Shown here piece by piece: positions 37,716 through 50,376 of a stretch of DNA of 64,000 bases. The stretch is from Podospora pseudoanserina. Lineage: Eukaryota; Ascomycota; Sordariomycetes; Sordariales; Podosporaceae. How positions within the stretch are numbered: position 1 is the first letter of the stretch; each line of letters starts with the position of its first letter. A program made the translations under genes and the position numbers. The DNA lies in assembly GCF_035222485.1 (NCBI RefSeq), contig NC_085923.1, positions 992,001 to 1,056,000 of the forward strand, written 5' to 3'. Below the pieces are notes generated by a model. The model saw only the letters and a list, made by a program, of their open reading frames with translations. It did not search any database and was not told where the DNA came from.

Positions 37716-39080
37716 ATGTTTTCTACAACAACAACAACTGCAAAGCCAACACCGATTATGACTCTGCTGCTACGAGGGCCCTGTCGCCTGCTCGCCCCCC
37801 ACAGACATGCGACATGCCGTCCCCGCGCAGGGGCAGTCTGCACATCACCACCATCGTCACGGTTCATAGCTTTACCACAACGCCGAAATGCCTCTTCTTC
37901 CACCGACAACAATGCGCAACAGCAGGCCCCCTCCCCCTCTCCTGCCCCGCGACGAACTCGCCCGAAAACAGCCCTCTTCTTCCCCGGTCAGGGCGTCCAA
38001 AAGGTCGGCATGCTCGCCCCTTGGCTCGAAGCCTTCCCCACCACCGCCGTGCCGATAGTAGAAGAAATAGACCACATTGTCGGGTATAGACTCTCGGACG
38101 TGATCGCCAATGGCCCGTCCAAAGACCTCAACCTCACCCCCAACGCCCAGCCCGCCATCATGGCGACCTCGATCCTGATACTGCGTATCCTAGAAAAGGA
38201 ATTCGGGTTCAAGGTGGATGAACGAGTGGATTTCACACTGGGACATTCCCTGGGGGAGTTTGCGGCACTGGTGTCGTCTGGCTACATTGAATTCGAAGAC
38301 TCGTTGCACATGGTGCAGAAACGGGCCGAGGCCATGGCGGATGCGACGAGGAAGGCAGAGGAGGAGTACGGAGGGGAGTATGGCATGGTGGCTATTGTTT
38401 CCGAGCCGCCGCACATGCAGCAGTTGATACCTGCGATCGAGGAGTTTGTTGGGTATGGGAGCGAGGGGGGGAAGAGCGAGAGTGCGGAGAACAGGTCGCC
38501 GATCGAGCAGGTGCTTATTGCGAATGTTAATTCCAAGAACCAGATTGTGCTGTCGGGGAATATTGAACGGATCAAGACGCTGGTGGCACATGTGAGGCAG
38601 TTTTTGGGGCACGATCCTAGGGCTGTGAGGCTGAAGAGTGATAGTCCTTTTCATAGCCCGATTATGAAGCCTGCTGTGGGGGTTATGCATAGGATTTTGA
38701 ACGGGAGGAGTCGTCGGGTGAGGGGGAGGGAGGGGGAGGATATTGTTAGCTGGCCGGGGCTGGTGCCGTGTGTGAGTAATGTGACGGCGAGGGTGTTTGG
38801 GAGTAGGGAAGAAGTAAAGGATTTGCTGGCGAGGCAGTGTTTGGAGACTGTTCAGTGGTGGGGGAGCATCAAGTATTTGGATCAGGAGGAGAAGGTGAGG
38901 AGGTGGGTGGGGATTGGGCCGGGAAAGGTTGGGAGGAACTTGGTGGGCAAGGAGGTGGGGATGAGAGGGAAGGATGCGGTCAAGGGGGGTGGTGTGTGGG
39001 CTATTACTGATCCGAGCGAGATTGAGGAGGTGTTGAGGGGGTTGGAGGAGACGGAGAATTTGGTGGAGGAGGCCGAGTGA
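37716..39080 (+). CDS. mct1: Mitochondrial malonyl-CoA:ACP transacylase
   Basis: Single exon, 454 aa. The first 60 residues are rich in Arg, Ser and Thr and contain a second in-frame Met at 37758; both fit a mitochondrial presequence. The acyltransferase fold shows TALFFPGQGVQKVGM, the nucleophile elbow TLGHSLGEFAAL (Ser178), QKRAEAM, NSKNQIVLSG and the catalytic-His segment DSPFHSPIM. It loads malonate onto acyl carrier protein for type II fatty-acid synthesis in mitochondria, needed for lipoic acid. A Gly/Arg-rich insert (residues about 330-345) is unlike the bacterial enzyme. The gene is intact. Confidence 0.93.
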   Translation: MFSTTTTTAKPTPIMTLLLRGPCRLLAPHRHATCRPRAGAVCTSPPSSRFIALPQRRNASSSTDNNAQQQAPSPSPAPRRTRPKTALFFPGQGVQKVGMLAPWLEAFPTTAVPIVEEIDHIVGYRLSDVIANGPSKDLNLTPNAQPAIMATSILILRILEKEFGFKVDERVDFTLGHSLGEFAALVSSGYIEFEDSLHMVQKRAEAMADATRKAEEEYGGEYGMVAIVSEPPHMQQLIPAIEEFVGYGSEGGKSESAENRSPIEQVLIANVNSKNQIVLSGNIERIKTLVAHVRQFLGHDPRAVRLKSDSPFHSPIMKPAVGVMHRILNGRSRRVRGREGEDIVSWPGLVPCVSNVTARVFGSREEVKDLLARQCLETVQWWGSIKYLDQEEKVRRWVGIGPGKVGRNLVGKEVGMRGKDAVKGGGVWAITDPSEIEEVLRGLEETENLVEEAE

Positions 39081-39521
39081 TTTTACGGGAGAGAGTATTA
39101 TTATACCACTTGCGTATGGATATGGACAAGGAAGTGGTTTGGTTTGACATGTTCAACAGCGGGCAGCGGGCGGCGGTTTGGCGTTTGGGTTATTTGGGTC
39201 GGGGGTTGATGTGCCCACCTAGGATACGGACTGTAATTGGTTACCCGTTTATTTTTTACTCTTTACTCACGTCACAGGGGTAATTGTCTGTGGCATATGT
39301 TAGATGCTATGTCGATGATAACTAGATGTGTAAGTGAAGGCAATGGGCCGCCCCAACGGTGACCCACCAGTGCGGTACCTAGACTAGACTAAACCCCTGC
39401 GGCCCAAACAGCTGGCTTTAGCGGGGTGAGCTTTGACCGCTGACATGCGCCTCCTTTCCAGCGCCCGTCCATCGAGGTTCTCTTTTTAAACCATACCACC
39501 ACCCTAAAGGTAAATCCTCAG
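39081..39521. other. Intergenic before the TRAPP subunit gene
   Basis: Contains the MCT1 3' end. It also holds a possible tiny first exon for the next gene (ATG at 39326 followed directly by a GTAAGT donor at 39330). Nothing else seen. Confidence 0.45.
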
Positions 39522-40267
<746 letters not shown>

Positions 40268-40522
40268 TTTTGAGTAGCTACGGTGTGGGTGTGTGTGCTA
40301 ATGGGCGTTTGAAAAGGGGATACCTGGTTGTTTTGGCGTTTTTTTTTATCACAGCATTTCTTCTTCCAACGAAACAGAGACATTGTTCCTTTCAAGCAAG
40401 CGAAAACAGGGTTTATATTTACGGTTAGGATAGGTACGAGAGGTAACCAATCCAGAGAAGCCAACCAAAACGCCAATCATCATCCCTAGTATGTACAGGA
40501 ACTTCATCACCAGCAAATCTCG

Positions 40523-42032
40523 TCACTTGAACGAATTCGTCAGACTAAATTCCTCAAACGGCATTCCCTCCTCCCAAGCCTCCTCCCCTCCCTCGGGCCT
40601 CACAACTTTCGCCCACCCCGTCACCAACGCCCTCCAGTAACACGCCTCGGCCGCTTTGGAGAAATACCCCCCTCCGACAAACAGCTCCCTCTGCCTGGTG
40701 GCGATCCCCTCAGCAACCTCTGGGTTTTCTTCTAACCACCTCACCGTCTCCTCCAAATCAGACCAGTCAGGCTTGACAAAAACAATATTCGCCTCCCTCG
40801 CGTCCACACCCGTCCCCCAAGCGCCCTTGACTCGTTCAGTCGTCTCCCACCTCTTGCCGGTCAACTCCCCACTGTAGACGGGTCTCACAAGATGGGTGGT
40901 GTGCTGCATCCAGAGAATGGGGGGCGTCAAAACGACGCTCTGGCACATTTGCAGAAATTGAAACCGGCCCGAGTAGGCGATTCCCTCGGTGTGGATGACG
41001 TATTTGTAGCGGCAAAAGTCCTGGATGGGCAAGGCGTTGGTTGCGTTGCGGCTTTTGCCTGTCCACTCTAACTTTTGGACGTCGAAGATTTCGGGGTAGG
41101 GGCGGGTGGTTTGGAGGAGGTTTTGGCGGAGGTGGGGGGAGAGGACCGAGTTGAACCAGGTTGTTCCGCGCCAGACGGCTTTGGGGATTTTGGAGGGGAA
41201 GGGGAGGGTTGATTCGAGGGAGGTAATGAGGGAGGCGGCGTGGGGGAGGGAGCGGATGAAGGGGAGGGGCCAGAACCAGAAGGAGAAGTGGGGGATTAGG
41301 AAGAGGCGTTGTTGTTGAGGGTTGGTTGGGGAGGGGGATTTGGGGGGAAGATGGGGGAGGAGGCGGGGCGGGAGTAGGACCAAGCTGTGCCGAAGGGGGT
41401 GTCTTGGAAGTTGAGGGTGAAGAGAGTGTTTGGGAGGGGGAGGGGGAGGTGAGGAGGGCGCGGTTGAGTTGGTGGAGGGAGGCGGTGCGGGACTGTTTCC
41501 CCCCTGGGGAGGATGTTAGTGGGGGTGAAGAGGGGGGTGAACTGGGGGTGTTTACGTTTGACATTTCTTGTGACAGATCTTTTCGTCGCTGGGCGTGGAT
41601 GATGTAGATTTGCCCGTCTTTGATCCTTCCTTGTAATGGGCCTTGGTTGTTGGAGTATCTCTTCATGGTGAACGGACCCTCGGCGACGGCATCGTCGATT
41701 TCTTTGGTGAGGCCTGGGAAGGCAGCATTGCATTGGTCTTCGTCTAGGGAAAGATTGTTGAGCAGCTCTGGGGGTGGCGGTCTTTGGCTTAGTTGTTGTT
41801 TGGAAAGTGCTGGCTTCAAAGACGACGACGACGACGACGATGATGATGATGATGGTGTCCTCCAGAGAAACACAAAGCAGTAAAACACGAGGATTCCACC
41901 CGCGATGAGTGTTATTTGTGTTATTCGTCGTTTTTGTCGGTGTTTTATTTTCATCTTCATTCGACTCGAGGATGTGTGTATTGGGAGAGATATTGGTTTG
42001 GACATCGGGACACTGAAGCGCTTTTCGAGCAT
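40523..42032 (-). CDS. GT90/CAP10-type glycosyltransferase, frame broken twice
   Basis: Exon 1 is 42032-41556. A 63-nt intron follows (donor GTAAAC, branch CTAAC, acceptor AACAG), then 41492-40523. Features in order: short basic tail; one membrane helix (ITLIAGGILVFYCFVFLW), so a type II Golgi/ER protein; poly-Ser encoded by a GAC/GAT repeat on the plus strand; then CAP10-like blocks TASLHQLNRALLTSP, LFTLNFQDTPFGTAWSYSRP, FLIPHFSFWFWPLPFI, VWRGTTWFNS and CRYKYVIHTEGIAYSGR. The C-terminal blocks fit lipopolysaccharide-modifying/CAP10 family enzymes (protein O-glucosyl- or xylosyltransferases). These blocks lie in three successive frames: the shifts fall in C-rich runs near 41425-41445 and 41300-41345. 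Each is repaired by one extra base, so sequence error or recent decay are both possible. The start may also be the Met at 42005. Confidence 0.78.
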
Positions 42033-43393
42033 TGTGTCGGTTTGATCTCGTCTATCGTCGCTTGAATCTGCGGAGAGAAGGATTTCTTCATCACAACCTG
42101 GCCCAGGCAAGGAAGAAAAAAGATGTACATCAAAGATGCATAGTGTTGAACATGTGGTTGCTCTTCTCCCGCGCTGTTCCCGAACCAGCACGGCGATGTG
42201 AAAACGATATCATCAACACCTCTGTCCCAGGAAAGAGAGACGGCAGGTAGCGTACAAGACGAATGGCACACGGGGTCTAGCAAGAAGGAAACAAACAGTA
42301 TCAAAATCTGGGGAGAGTCGCATGTTTGGACCTGCGGGGTCTCCCAAGACTTCAAATCCCAGGTTGAACGTTGACAAGACCTCAACCCGCGGCGGCTCTT
42401 GCTCCGAAGCCATCGGGGGCGATCCATGTAGAGAGAGATCATGCTCCCCTGTAAGGGAGACACCGCATCTGATTTGAGGAAGGGGGTGCTGCCCGGCAAA
42501 AGAAGCGGTACTTACGCAACCAGCCACAGGAAAGCTCGCCAGATTTCAATCTATCTTTCTATTCTTCCAGTGGTAGCTTGTGCAACAGTACCATACAACG
42601 TGCAAGCGCCTCTTGGTGTTTCCCCTACCCTACCACTTCCCCCTCCGAGAGCTGCGCGATTGTCCCGATCTAGCAACTCCCCCAGAGCCACCAAGACTCA
42701 AGCCCCCCCGATGTAACCCTGCGACCGTTCTTCCCCACAATTTTGACTAACCTATCATTCGAGTCGTCGAGAGATCCGATTTCGTGTCTGTCAAAACCTG
42801 GGGGGGGCTAACGCACGATAAAAGGCGAGACGGGTAGGTAGCTTGTGTGTGGCTGTTTCCGGGTTTGATATGGGAAGCGAAACACGGCACGATAGGGTGT
42901 GAAAAGCTTCATGTCTGAGATATGGAGGCGTTGAGAGCTGCTATGGTCAGTTTCATTCTGACCCTGGCGCAAACACCAGGTAAACGCCTGTGAGCTATCT
43001 CGATGTGATAACTTCCTATAGGTGGGATGGTTGTTTCTGAAAGTTCAAGATCAACCACTTCATAGGCACGCAGTTTTGCCCCTCATTGTCATTTCACCTC
43101 GCCACTGCACAGTCACAATATTGACCAGCATATCTCACACCCCTCTTTGATTCAGCAAACACTTTTGAACATTGCTAACCCTGCCCACAGTCCACCTCTG
43201 CTGACTTCTGGACTATTCCAGACTGTTCATTTTCCAAGTAATGGCTACAAGACCCAAAGAGATACCTAGTCACGTTATCGACAAGATAAATCTCACTAGA
43301 ACAACAGCAACAACAATAACAGCAACAAAAACTCATGTTATAAACCTGACCACGTCCCAGACGATATCTTAGTCAGTATCCCTTTAAAGGTAC
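42033..43393. other. Intergenic, no recognisable gene
   Basis: Upstream region of the GT90 gene and downstream of the low-complexity ORF. ORFs up to about 180 codons overlap the GT90 leader without family features. A short CAACAA/CAATAA-rich patch lies near 43300. Confidence 0.55.
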
Positions 43394-44089
43394 CTAGTCA
43401 GCAGGCCTTCGAAGATCGACTAACAGCAGTGTCTCTGGGTTTAGTATAGTGAAAAGTGGTATAATTGGGGCTGACATAGTTCGAAGCGGTTTTGCTGGGG
43501 CTACCTTAGGGCGCCTGTAATCAATGTCGTGGGGACCGGGACGACAAAGAATAGGATCTATAGAGCTAGGGTAGCGAGAACCGACGTTTCTGGGGCCGCC
43601 ATGACGAAAAGCTATTTCGGTCAAATCGCTGCTTTCAGAGCCGGTGTTTCTAGAGCCCCTGCTGCTAGGCCCGGAATAATTAGCAGAAGTCTTGTTGGGG
43701 CCGGTATGACGAGAATCGATACCGCTCGGGCCGTCTTGGCTGGTGCCGGTGTTGCTAGAGCCAGTGTTATCGGGACCGGCTTCCTTAGAATTGGACCTTG
43801 GTAGTGCCTGGGCCGGTGTTGCTGGGTACCAGGGGTTGCTAGACTGGGCGTGCCTAGAACCGGTATTACTGGATTTCGGGTTGCCGGAATCAGCTTGCCT
43901 AGAGCTGGTGTTCTTGGACTTGGACTTGGGGTTGTTTGACTCGATGTGTCTGGAACTGGCGTGTCTGGAACCGTTGTTGGGGGCGTTGCTGGATTCAGTG
44001 CTGCTGGGCTCAGTTTGCCTAGAGCCGGTACTGCTGGACTCGGGGTTACTGGACTCGGCATACCTAGAGCCGGTAGTGCTGCTCGTCAT
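43394..44089 (-). CDS. Hypothetical Ser/Asn-rich repeat protein
   Basis: Open minus-strand frame of 231 codons. The first 160 residues are degenerate repeats of about 15 residues with consensus TGSRxAxSSNPxSS (45 bp at the DNA level). The last 70 residues are non-repetitive and end PETLLLVDLRRPAD. No signal peptide or known domain. The opposite strand is also open over the repeat (43743-44111), and I cannot tell which strand, if any, is translated. It may be an orphan gene born from a minisatellite. Confidence 0.35.
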   Translation of the reverse strand: MTSSTTGSRYAESSNPESSSTGSRQTEPSSTESSNAPNNGSRHASSRHIESNNPKSKSKNTSSRQADSGNPKSSNTGSRHAQSSNPWYPATPAQALPRSNSKEAGPDNTGSSNTGTSQDGPSGIDSRHTGPNKTSANYSGPSSRGSRNTGSESSDLTEIAFRHGGPRNVGSRYPSSIDPILCRPGPHDIDYRRPKVAPAKPLRTMSAPIIPLFTILNPETLLLVDLRRPAD

Positions 44090-44939
44090 GTTGAGTACAG
44101 CTGTTGGCTAGAAGTATTATGGTAAAACGAACGTGGTCGGTTATGTGTGTAGTCACATCTGAGAGAGGACAAAATGGTGCAGTTGAATGACGGGAGTTTG
44201 GGTACCTGAGTTTTCTAGTGATCCCTTTTGGGGAATCACGGGAATTAGAGCCCCAGCAACAACCAGAGGCTCTTGCCGACAGTCCAAATGGCAAGAGACA
44301 TGGAGATGTTCTTCGGTAGTTGGGAAAGTACTGTAGTGACAGCCCTGGGTTGTCATACACGCCATAGCACTCAGATTCCGAGACCCATTGTTCATGGAAT
44401 ATATATACATTGTTTTGTACATGCTACCATCAACAAGTCATCAAAAGACCCTCCTTCCAAATGAGATTAGGATTACAGAGCCTGTCGGTTATGTAAACGT
44501 CAAATGAGCCCATCTGAAGTCGTATATACGCCACCTTTCACCTTGTCTAGAACCGCAAGCCAAGAGTCAAACTAAAACGATATTGTGACAGCCCTCCATA
44601 AGTCTCCGGCTACATACATACAAGAACAAAAGCACTATACATGAATACACCCCAGTGGTATAAATAAACGCCTCTTTATGCTTCCTGGTCTAATGATTCT
44701 GTTGTTCCCTCCAGCTTCATGAAACCGCCACCGCTCCCAAATCCCAAACCCGTTCAAAAAGATGAAAAAAGACTCCGCTGTGTCCATGCGTTCCAGGCGA
44801 TGCTATGCGTTTTGGTCATCGACAACCCAGTGCCTCCCAATCGTGTGTACCCTCCCGAAAACGCCGAGAAAAAAAGACCATAAATATGATGTGCGTGTGT
44901 AAAGTGTGCAAAGGGGTATGAGTAGTTTGAAGCAAGTGA
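44090..44939. other. Intergenic, no recognisable gene
   Basis: AT-neutral DNA between two minus-strand ORFs. Only short ORFs without features. Confidence 0.55.
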
Positions 44940-45680
44940 CTAAACGTGCCTTGTGCGTTTCCCACCGCCAAACATATCCTTTCCGTTCCCGAGATCGACA
45001 CCGTTTAGGTCGAAGTACTCAGCGAGGTTCATCTTTCTCTTGTGGCCCGCGCCCTGTCCCAAATCTCTCCGTGTCCTCCCAGGTCGTACATCTCTTCTTC
45101 TGGTGTTGCGTGGTGTCGTCCGGTTTGATGTGCTATGGTTTGATGCTTGGTTGGCATCAGACAGGTTGAGGTTGGCGAGCCGCATGGCCTCATCGTGAGG
45201 ATAAGCATGTGCTGACTGGAAGTTGAAGGTATCCTGCGTAGGAACAACAAAGTCGACCTCCTCCACTATCGGGCTAGGCGGACAGGGAACCGTTGCAAGA
45301 ACCGGAGGCGCCGAATCCCTCATCTGGACCTCGTCCCGGTCGACAGATGTTTGTGCTGCCGGAGGGCTCGTTCGTTGTGCCTGAGGGGATGAGGCGGCAG
45401 GCTCGGGCTTCTCGGTCTCGTCGTCGCTCTCGATGGATGGGGGTGTGGTGTCCCTAGTCTCTGATCTATCCATCGCCCATTTCCGGATCTTTGAGCCTAC
45501 ATCACCAGCAGACAGTCCGATGTTTTCTTTGTCCAGAAAGGCAATCAGGTCTTCAAGACAGTCTTGATAGCCATCGGCGCGAGACTTGGTTTGCGCGGCC
45601 GCTGACGTCTTGTAGAGCTTGGTGACGGACAGTGCAGCAGCCCGGAAGGCATCGAGAAGCTCGTGCGAATCGGCGCTCAT
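44940..45680 (-). CDS. Conserved-looking fungal protein of unknown function
   Basis: Single exon, 246 aa. An N-terminal helical segment (LLDAFRAAALSVTKLYKTS, then GYQDCLEDLIAFLDKEN) is followed by an acidic, Ser/Pro-rich linker and a basic C-terminal part (RTRRDLGQGAGHKRKMNLAEYF) that could be a nuclear localisation signal. The helical block resembles a fungal family I have seen as uncharacterised; I do not assign a function. The 5' flank is shared with the ISWI gene about 1.1 kb away on the other strand. Codon use is like its neighbours. Confidence 0.7.
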   Translation of the reverse strand: MSADSHELLDAFRAAALSVTKLYKTSAAAQTKSRADGYQDCLEDLIAFLDKENIGLSAGDVGSKIRKWAMDRSETRDTTPPSIESDDETEKPEPAASSPQAQRTSPPAAQTSVDRDEVQMRDSAPPVLATVPCPPSPIVEEVDFVVPTQDTFNFQSAHAYPHDEAMRLANLNLSDANQASNHSTSNRTTPRNTRRRDVRPGRTRRDLGQGAGHKRKMNLAEYFDLNGVDLGNGKDMFGGGKRTRHV

Positions 45681-46806
45681 GGCTGAATGTGAAGCTGTAG
45701 GCGGTAAAATGAGGCGAGGTCTCGTCCACGCCCTGGCAGTCTATGAGTTTGTCGAAGTCGGTGGAAAGCTTCAGGGGTGATGACTCTGCCTGATTACTGG
45801 GGAGATCGAGGTACTGAGGGGTTTTCGCTAAACCAAGAGAGCCAGGTTGAAGTGGGACTTGGAGTGGAGATGGACCTGTCAGGGTGTCGTTTTTGGCGGG
45901 GCGTTGCCTGGGAGCTTCTTCACTGTTGAGGCCCAGCCCGGCCTTGCACTTGAGGTTCTTGAAAAGAGTGTCGGTCGGATTAGAAGAAGATCAACACACA
46001 ATATGGCTATGATGTTTGGCTATAGGGATAAGATGATTGATGCTTGAGTCGGGCTGTCAACGCGGCCAAGTCTGTGTTGTCATATGCTGAGCGAGTTGGA
46101 CGAGCACGGGACTGGCTCCAACATAGGCCATGGAAGACTGGCTCCTTTCTTTCCAACAAGGCCAGTTACGGTTCAGGGGTGGTTGCATACCGCCTACGGC
46201 ACGTGCGAAGCTTGGGTAAAGGCCGGTCCTCTCTCTGAGCCGTGCACATTGATCTCGAAGTGCTTCAATGAGCATAATACTCTGTATCTGGATCAGAGAG
46301 ACAATGAATATAGAGAGAAAAATTGCTGTTTAGACTCAAGAAAGACTAGGTCACATAAGGTAGTTGCTTCAAGGTCAATGGAGAGCCTGTTGGCTGTTTT
46401 GCTGTATATTGTAAATATGTAGCGAGGCTGTCTCTCACTGGCTCTTGCATTCATTAGTAGTGTTAGTCAGCAGGGCGGCGGAGCCTTTTGGACGACGGCA
46501 CTTTAATCCCCTCCGCCATCCAGGGCCTGTGATTGGCTGGGCTGGAACGCGGTTTGGCCAATTTGGGGTTCCTCGACCTCAGAAATTCGCACCTCACGGC
46601 ACCCACCCTTCCTCAAACAACTACACCCCAAGCCGGCTTTCTGATTTTCGCTCATTGCGCACACCAGACGACTTATCATCGCCAAAAAATCGTCGGCACC
46701 ATCTCCGGGATCATAGCAACCTTCTCCGACTCGCTTACATACGCGAGAGCGCGTCTTCGTCGCGTATAATTGATCCAAAGCCTCGACGAGGTACCCAGCA
46801 GCCACC
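45681..46806. other. Divergent promoter region upstream of ISWI
   Basis: About 1.1 kb between divergent starts. A 151-codon ORF at 46445 overlaps the ISWI start in another frame and is rejected. Nothing else recognised. Confidence 0.55.
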
Positions 46807-49800
46807 ATGGCTCCCCGTAGCCGACAGAGCGGCAACGACACCGACGCGTCCATGCAGGATGCGCCCGAGTCCGCCAGCCACGTTGTCGATGAGATGGTGA
46901 GTTTTATCTCCCGACTTGCTGGCCCAAGCCCAATCAACCGAACTGACCATATCTCCAGGAGGTCGACGAGACTCCCGATTACACCGACTCAGATACCAAT
47001 CCAAATACTACCGCCAGCAGCGTAGCCGGGGAACCAATTCCAGATGGCCGCAAGAAGCGCTCAGAGGCCAACCAGCTGCGAAGAAGCATATTTGGTAAAA
47101 AGCACGACAGGTTGGGAGAATCAAAGGTAGGAAGATTGAACAGGCGCAAAGAATCATGCTGCCCGTGTCTGTAGGCTGACAATTCGATAGGAGGATGACA
47201 CGATTCGCCGGTTCCGATACCTTTTGGGTTTGACTGATTTGTTCCGCCACTTCATCGAGCACAACCCAGACCCCAAAATCCGCGAAATCATGGCCGAGAT
47301 CGATCGCCAAAATGAAGAAGCCGCGAAAAACAAGAAGGGCGCTGGTCGTCAGGGCGGCGCTACTAGTGAAAGACGTCGCCGCACCGAGGCCGAGGAAGAC
47401 GCCGAACTTCTCAAGGACGAAAAGCACGGTGGCTCAGCCGAGACCGTCTTCCGCGAATCCCCCGCTTTCATCAATGGCACCATGAGAGATTACCAGGTTG
47501 CCGGTCTGAACTGGCTCATTTCCCTCCACGAGAATGGTATCTCTGGTATTCTGGCCGACGAAATGGGTCTGGGCAAGACACTGCAAACCATCTCTTTCCT
47601 GGGCTATCTTCGGCACATCATGGGCATCACTGGTCCCCACCTCATCACAGTTCCGAAATCAACTCTGGACAACTGGAAGCGAGAGTTTGCAAAGTGGACG
47701 CCCGAGGTCAATGTGTTGATTTTGCAAGGCGCCAAGGAGGAGCGTCATCAGCTCATCAACGATCGGTTGGTGGACGAGGATTTTGACGTGTGCATCACCA
47801 GCTACGAAATGATTCTCCGAGAAAAGGCCCATCTTCGAAAATTCGCCTGGGAGTACATCATCATCGACGAGGCTCATCGCATCAAGAACGAGGAGTCCTC
47901 GCTTGCCCAGGTCATCCGCATGTTCAACTCGCGCAACCGTCTTTTGATCACGGGAACCCCACTACAGAACAACCTGCACGAGCTTTGGGCGCTGCTCAAC
48001 TTTTTGTTGCCCGATGTGTTTGGTGACTCTGAGGCTTTCGACCAGTGGTTCTCGGGCCAAGATAGAGACCAGGATACGGTTGTGCAGCAGCTGCACAAGG
48101 TGTTGCGGCCTTTCTTGCTTCGTCGTGTCAAGAGCGATGTGGAGAAGAGCCTTCTACCCAAGAAGGAGGTGAATGTCTACATTGGCATGTCGGAGATGCA
48201 AGTGAAGTGGTACAAGAGAATTCTGGAGAAAGACATTGACGCCGTCAACGGTGCAGGAGGCAAGCGCGAGTCCAAGACCAGACTTCTCAACATCGTAATG
48301 CAGCTTCGAAAGTGCTGCAACCACCCTTATCTGTTTGAAGGTGCGGAGCCGGGCCCTCCTTACACCACAGACGAGCATTTGGTCTTCAACTCCGGCAAGA
48401 TGATTATTCTTGACAAGCTTCTCAAGAGAATGCAGGCCCAAGACAGTCGCGTGCTGATCTTCTCGCAAATGAGTCGCCTGTTGGATATCCTGGAAGACTA
48501 CTGCGTCTTCCGCGGTTACAAATACTGCAGAATCGATGGTGGCACAGCCCACGAGGATCGTATTGCGGCCATCGACGAGTACAACAAGCCCGGATCTGAG
48601 AAGTTCATCTTCTTGTTAACAACAAGAGCCGGTGGTTTGGGAATCAACTTGACAACCGCCGATATTGTTATTCTCTACGACAGCGACTGGAACCCCCAGG
48701 CCGATCTGCAGGCCATGGACAGAGCGCATCGTATTGGTCAAACCAAGCAAGTCGTGGTCTACCGGTTCGTGACAGACAATGCCATTGAAGAAAAGGTACT
48801 GGAGCGCGCGGCCCAGAAGCTGCGTCTTGATCAACTGGTTATTCAGCAGGGTCGCGCTCAAATTGCCGCCAAAGCTGCGGCGAACAAGGATGAGCTTTTG
48901 TCCATGATTCAGCACGGCGCCGGAAAGATTTTCGAGACCAAGAGCGCCTTTGGAGAACTGGCCGAGAAGGGTGGCGAGCTTGACGATGATGATATTGACA
49001 GAATTCTGAACGCCGGCGAGAGCCGGACGAAGGAGTTGAATGCCAAGTATGAGAAGCTTGGTATCGATGATTTGCAGAAGTTTACCTCCGAGTCAGCCTA
49101 CGAGTGGAACGGCGAGGATTTCGCCGCCCGCAAAAAGGATGTGGGGCTTAGCTGGATCAACCCAGCGAAGCGTGAGCGCAAGGAGCAGATTTACTCGATT
49201 GACAAGTACTACAAGCAGGCCTTGCACACTGGTGGCCGGACTGCCGACACCAAGCCGAAGGCGCCTCGTGCCCCCAAGCAGGTAGCTGTACACGACTACC
49301 AGTTCTACCCACCCAGACTCCGCGACCTTCAGGACAGGGAGACCGCCTACTATCGCAAGGAGATCGGCTACAAGGTTCCGTTACCCGAGGGCGACGACGA
49401 CAACCTGTCTGAGCGGGAGGCCGAGAGGGCTCTCGACCAGCAGGAAATCGACAACGCCACTCCCCTGACCGAAGAAGAGCAAGAGGAGAAGCAACAGCTG
49501 GCTCAGCAAGGCTTTGGCGAGTGGAACAGGCGAGACTTTCAGCAGTTCATCAACGGTTCCGGTCGTTATGGCCGGAACAACTATGATGACATTGCTTTGG
49601 AGGTTGACAACAAGACTCCTGCAGAGATCAAGGCATACGCCAAGGTGTTCTGGCAGCGCTACACCGAGATCGCGGACTACCCCAAGTACCTAAAGGTGAT
49701 TGAAGATGGTGAGGACCGCATGCGCAAGATCGAGCACCAACGCAAGATGTTGCGCAAGAAGATGGGCCAGTACCGTGTACCACTTCAACAGCTCAAGATC

Positions 49801-50376
49801 AACTACTCGGTCTCGACTACCAACAAGAAGGTGTACACCGAGGAGGAGGACCGCTTCCTGCTGGTGCTGCTCGATAAGTACGGCGTGGACACGGAGGGCA
49901 TCTACGAGAAGATTCGCGATGAGATCCGTGACAGCCCGCTGTTCAGGTTCGACTGGTTCTTCTTGAGCCGCACGCCCACTGAGCTGGGCCGTCGCTGCAA
50001 CACCCTTCTCACCACCGTAGTGAAGGAGTTTGAGGACGTCAACACGACGACCAAGACCAACGGTACGAACGGCAAGCTCAAGAGGGAGCTGGAAGATAAT
50101 GAGGAGAATGACGAGGATAGCATTCTTGGATTGGCGCCGGCGAAGAAGAAGAGCAAGGCTAACGGGGTCAAGGTGAGCATACTTGTTATCGGATGACCAA
50201 CGCGCTGTTTTTCCAGAGTGCTGACCAAAATCTCACAGAACAAGGCTCTTGATAACGTCAAGTCGGCGACTGCCAGCAAGGCCAACTCGACATGCCCGTC
50301 AAGGGCGTCAAGTGTCGGGTCTACCAACTCGACTCCTGCGGCTACTAAGGGCAAGGCGAAGGGCAAGAAGAAATAG
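46807..50376 (+). CDS. ISWI-type chromatin-remodelling ATPase
   Basis: Four exons: 46807-46896, 46959-47126, 47191-50172 and 50239-50376, giving 1125 aa, the usual ISWI length. Introns are 62-66 nt with CTGAC branches. Domains: acidic N-terminus; SNF2 ATPase with DEMGLGKT (Lys near residue 215) and DEAHRIKNE (near 312), [13 protein letters not shown] and the final RAHRIGQ motif; then HAND, SANT ([17 protein letters not shown] onward) and SLIDE ([17 protein letters not shown]). The C-terminus is Lys-rich and ends KGKAKGKKK. It slides and spaces nucleosomes using ATP, in the nucleus, usually with an Itc1/Acf1-like partner. The gene is intact, and the last short exon encodes only the basic tail. 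Confidence 0.96.

Noticed and set aside
46445-46900. 151-codon plus-strand ORF overlapping the ISWI start
   Set aside because: Different frame from ISWI, Pro/Arg-rich, no motif; probably leader sequence.
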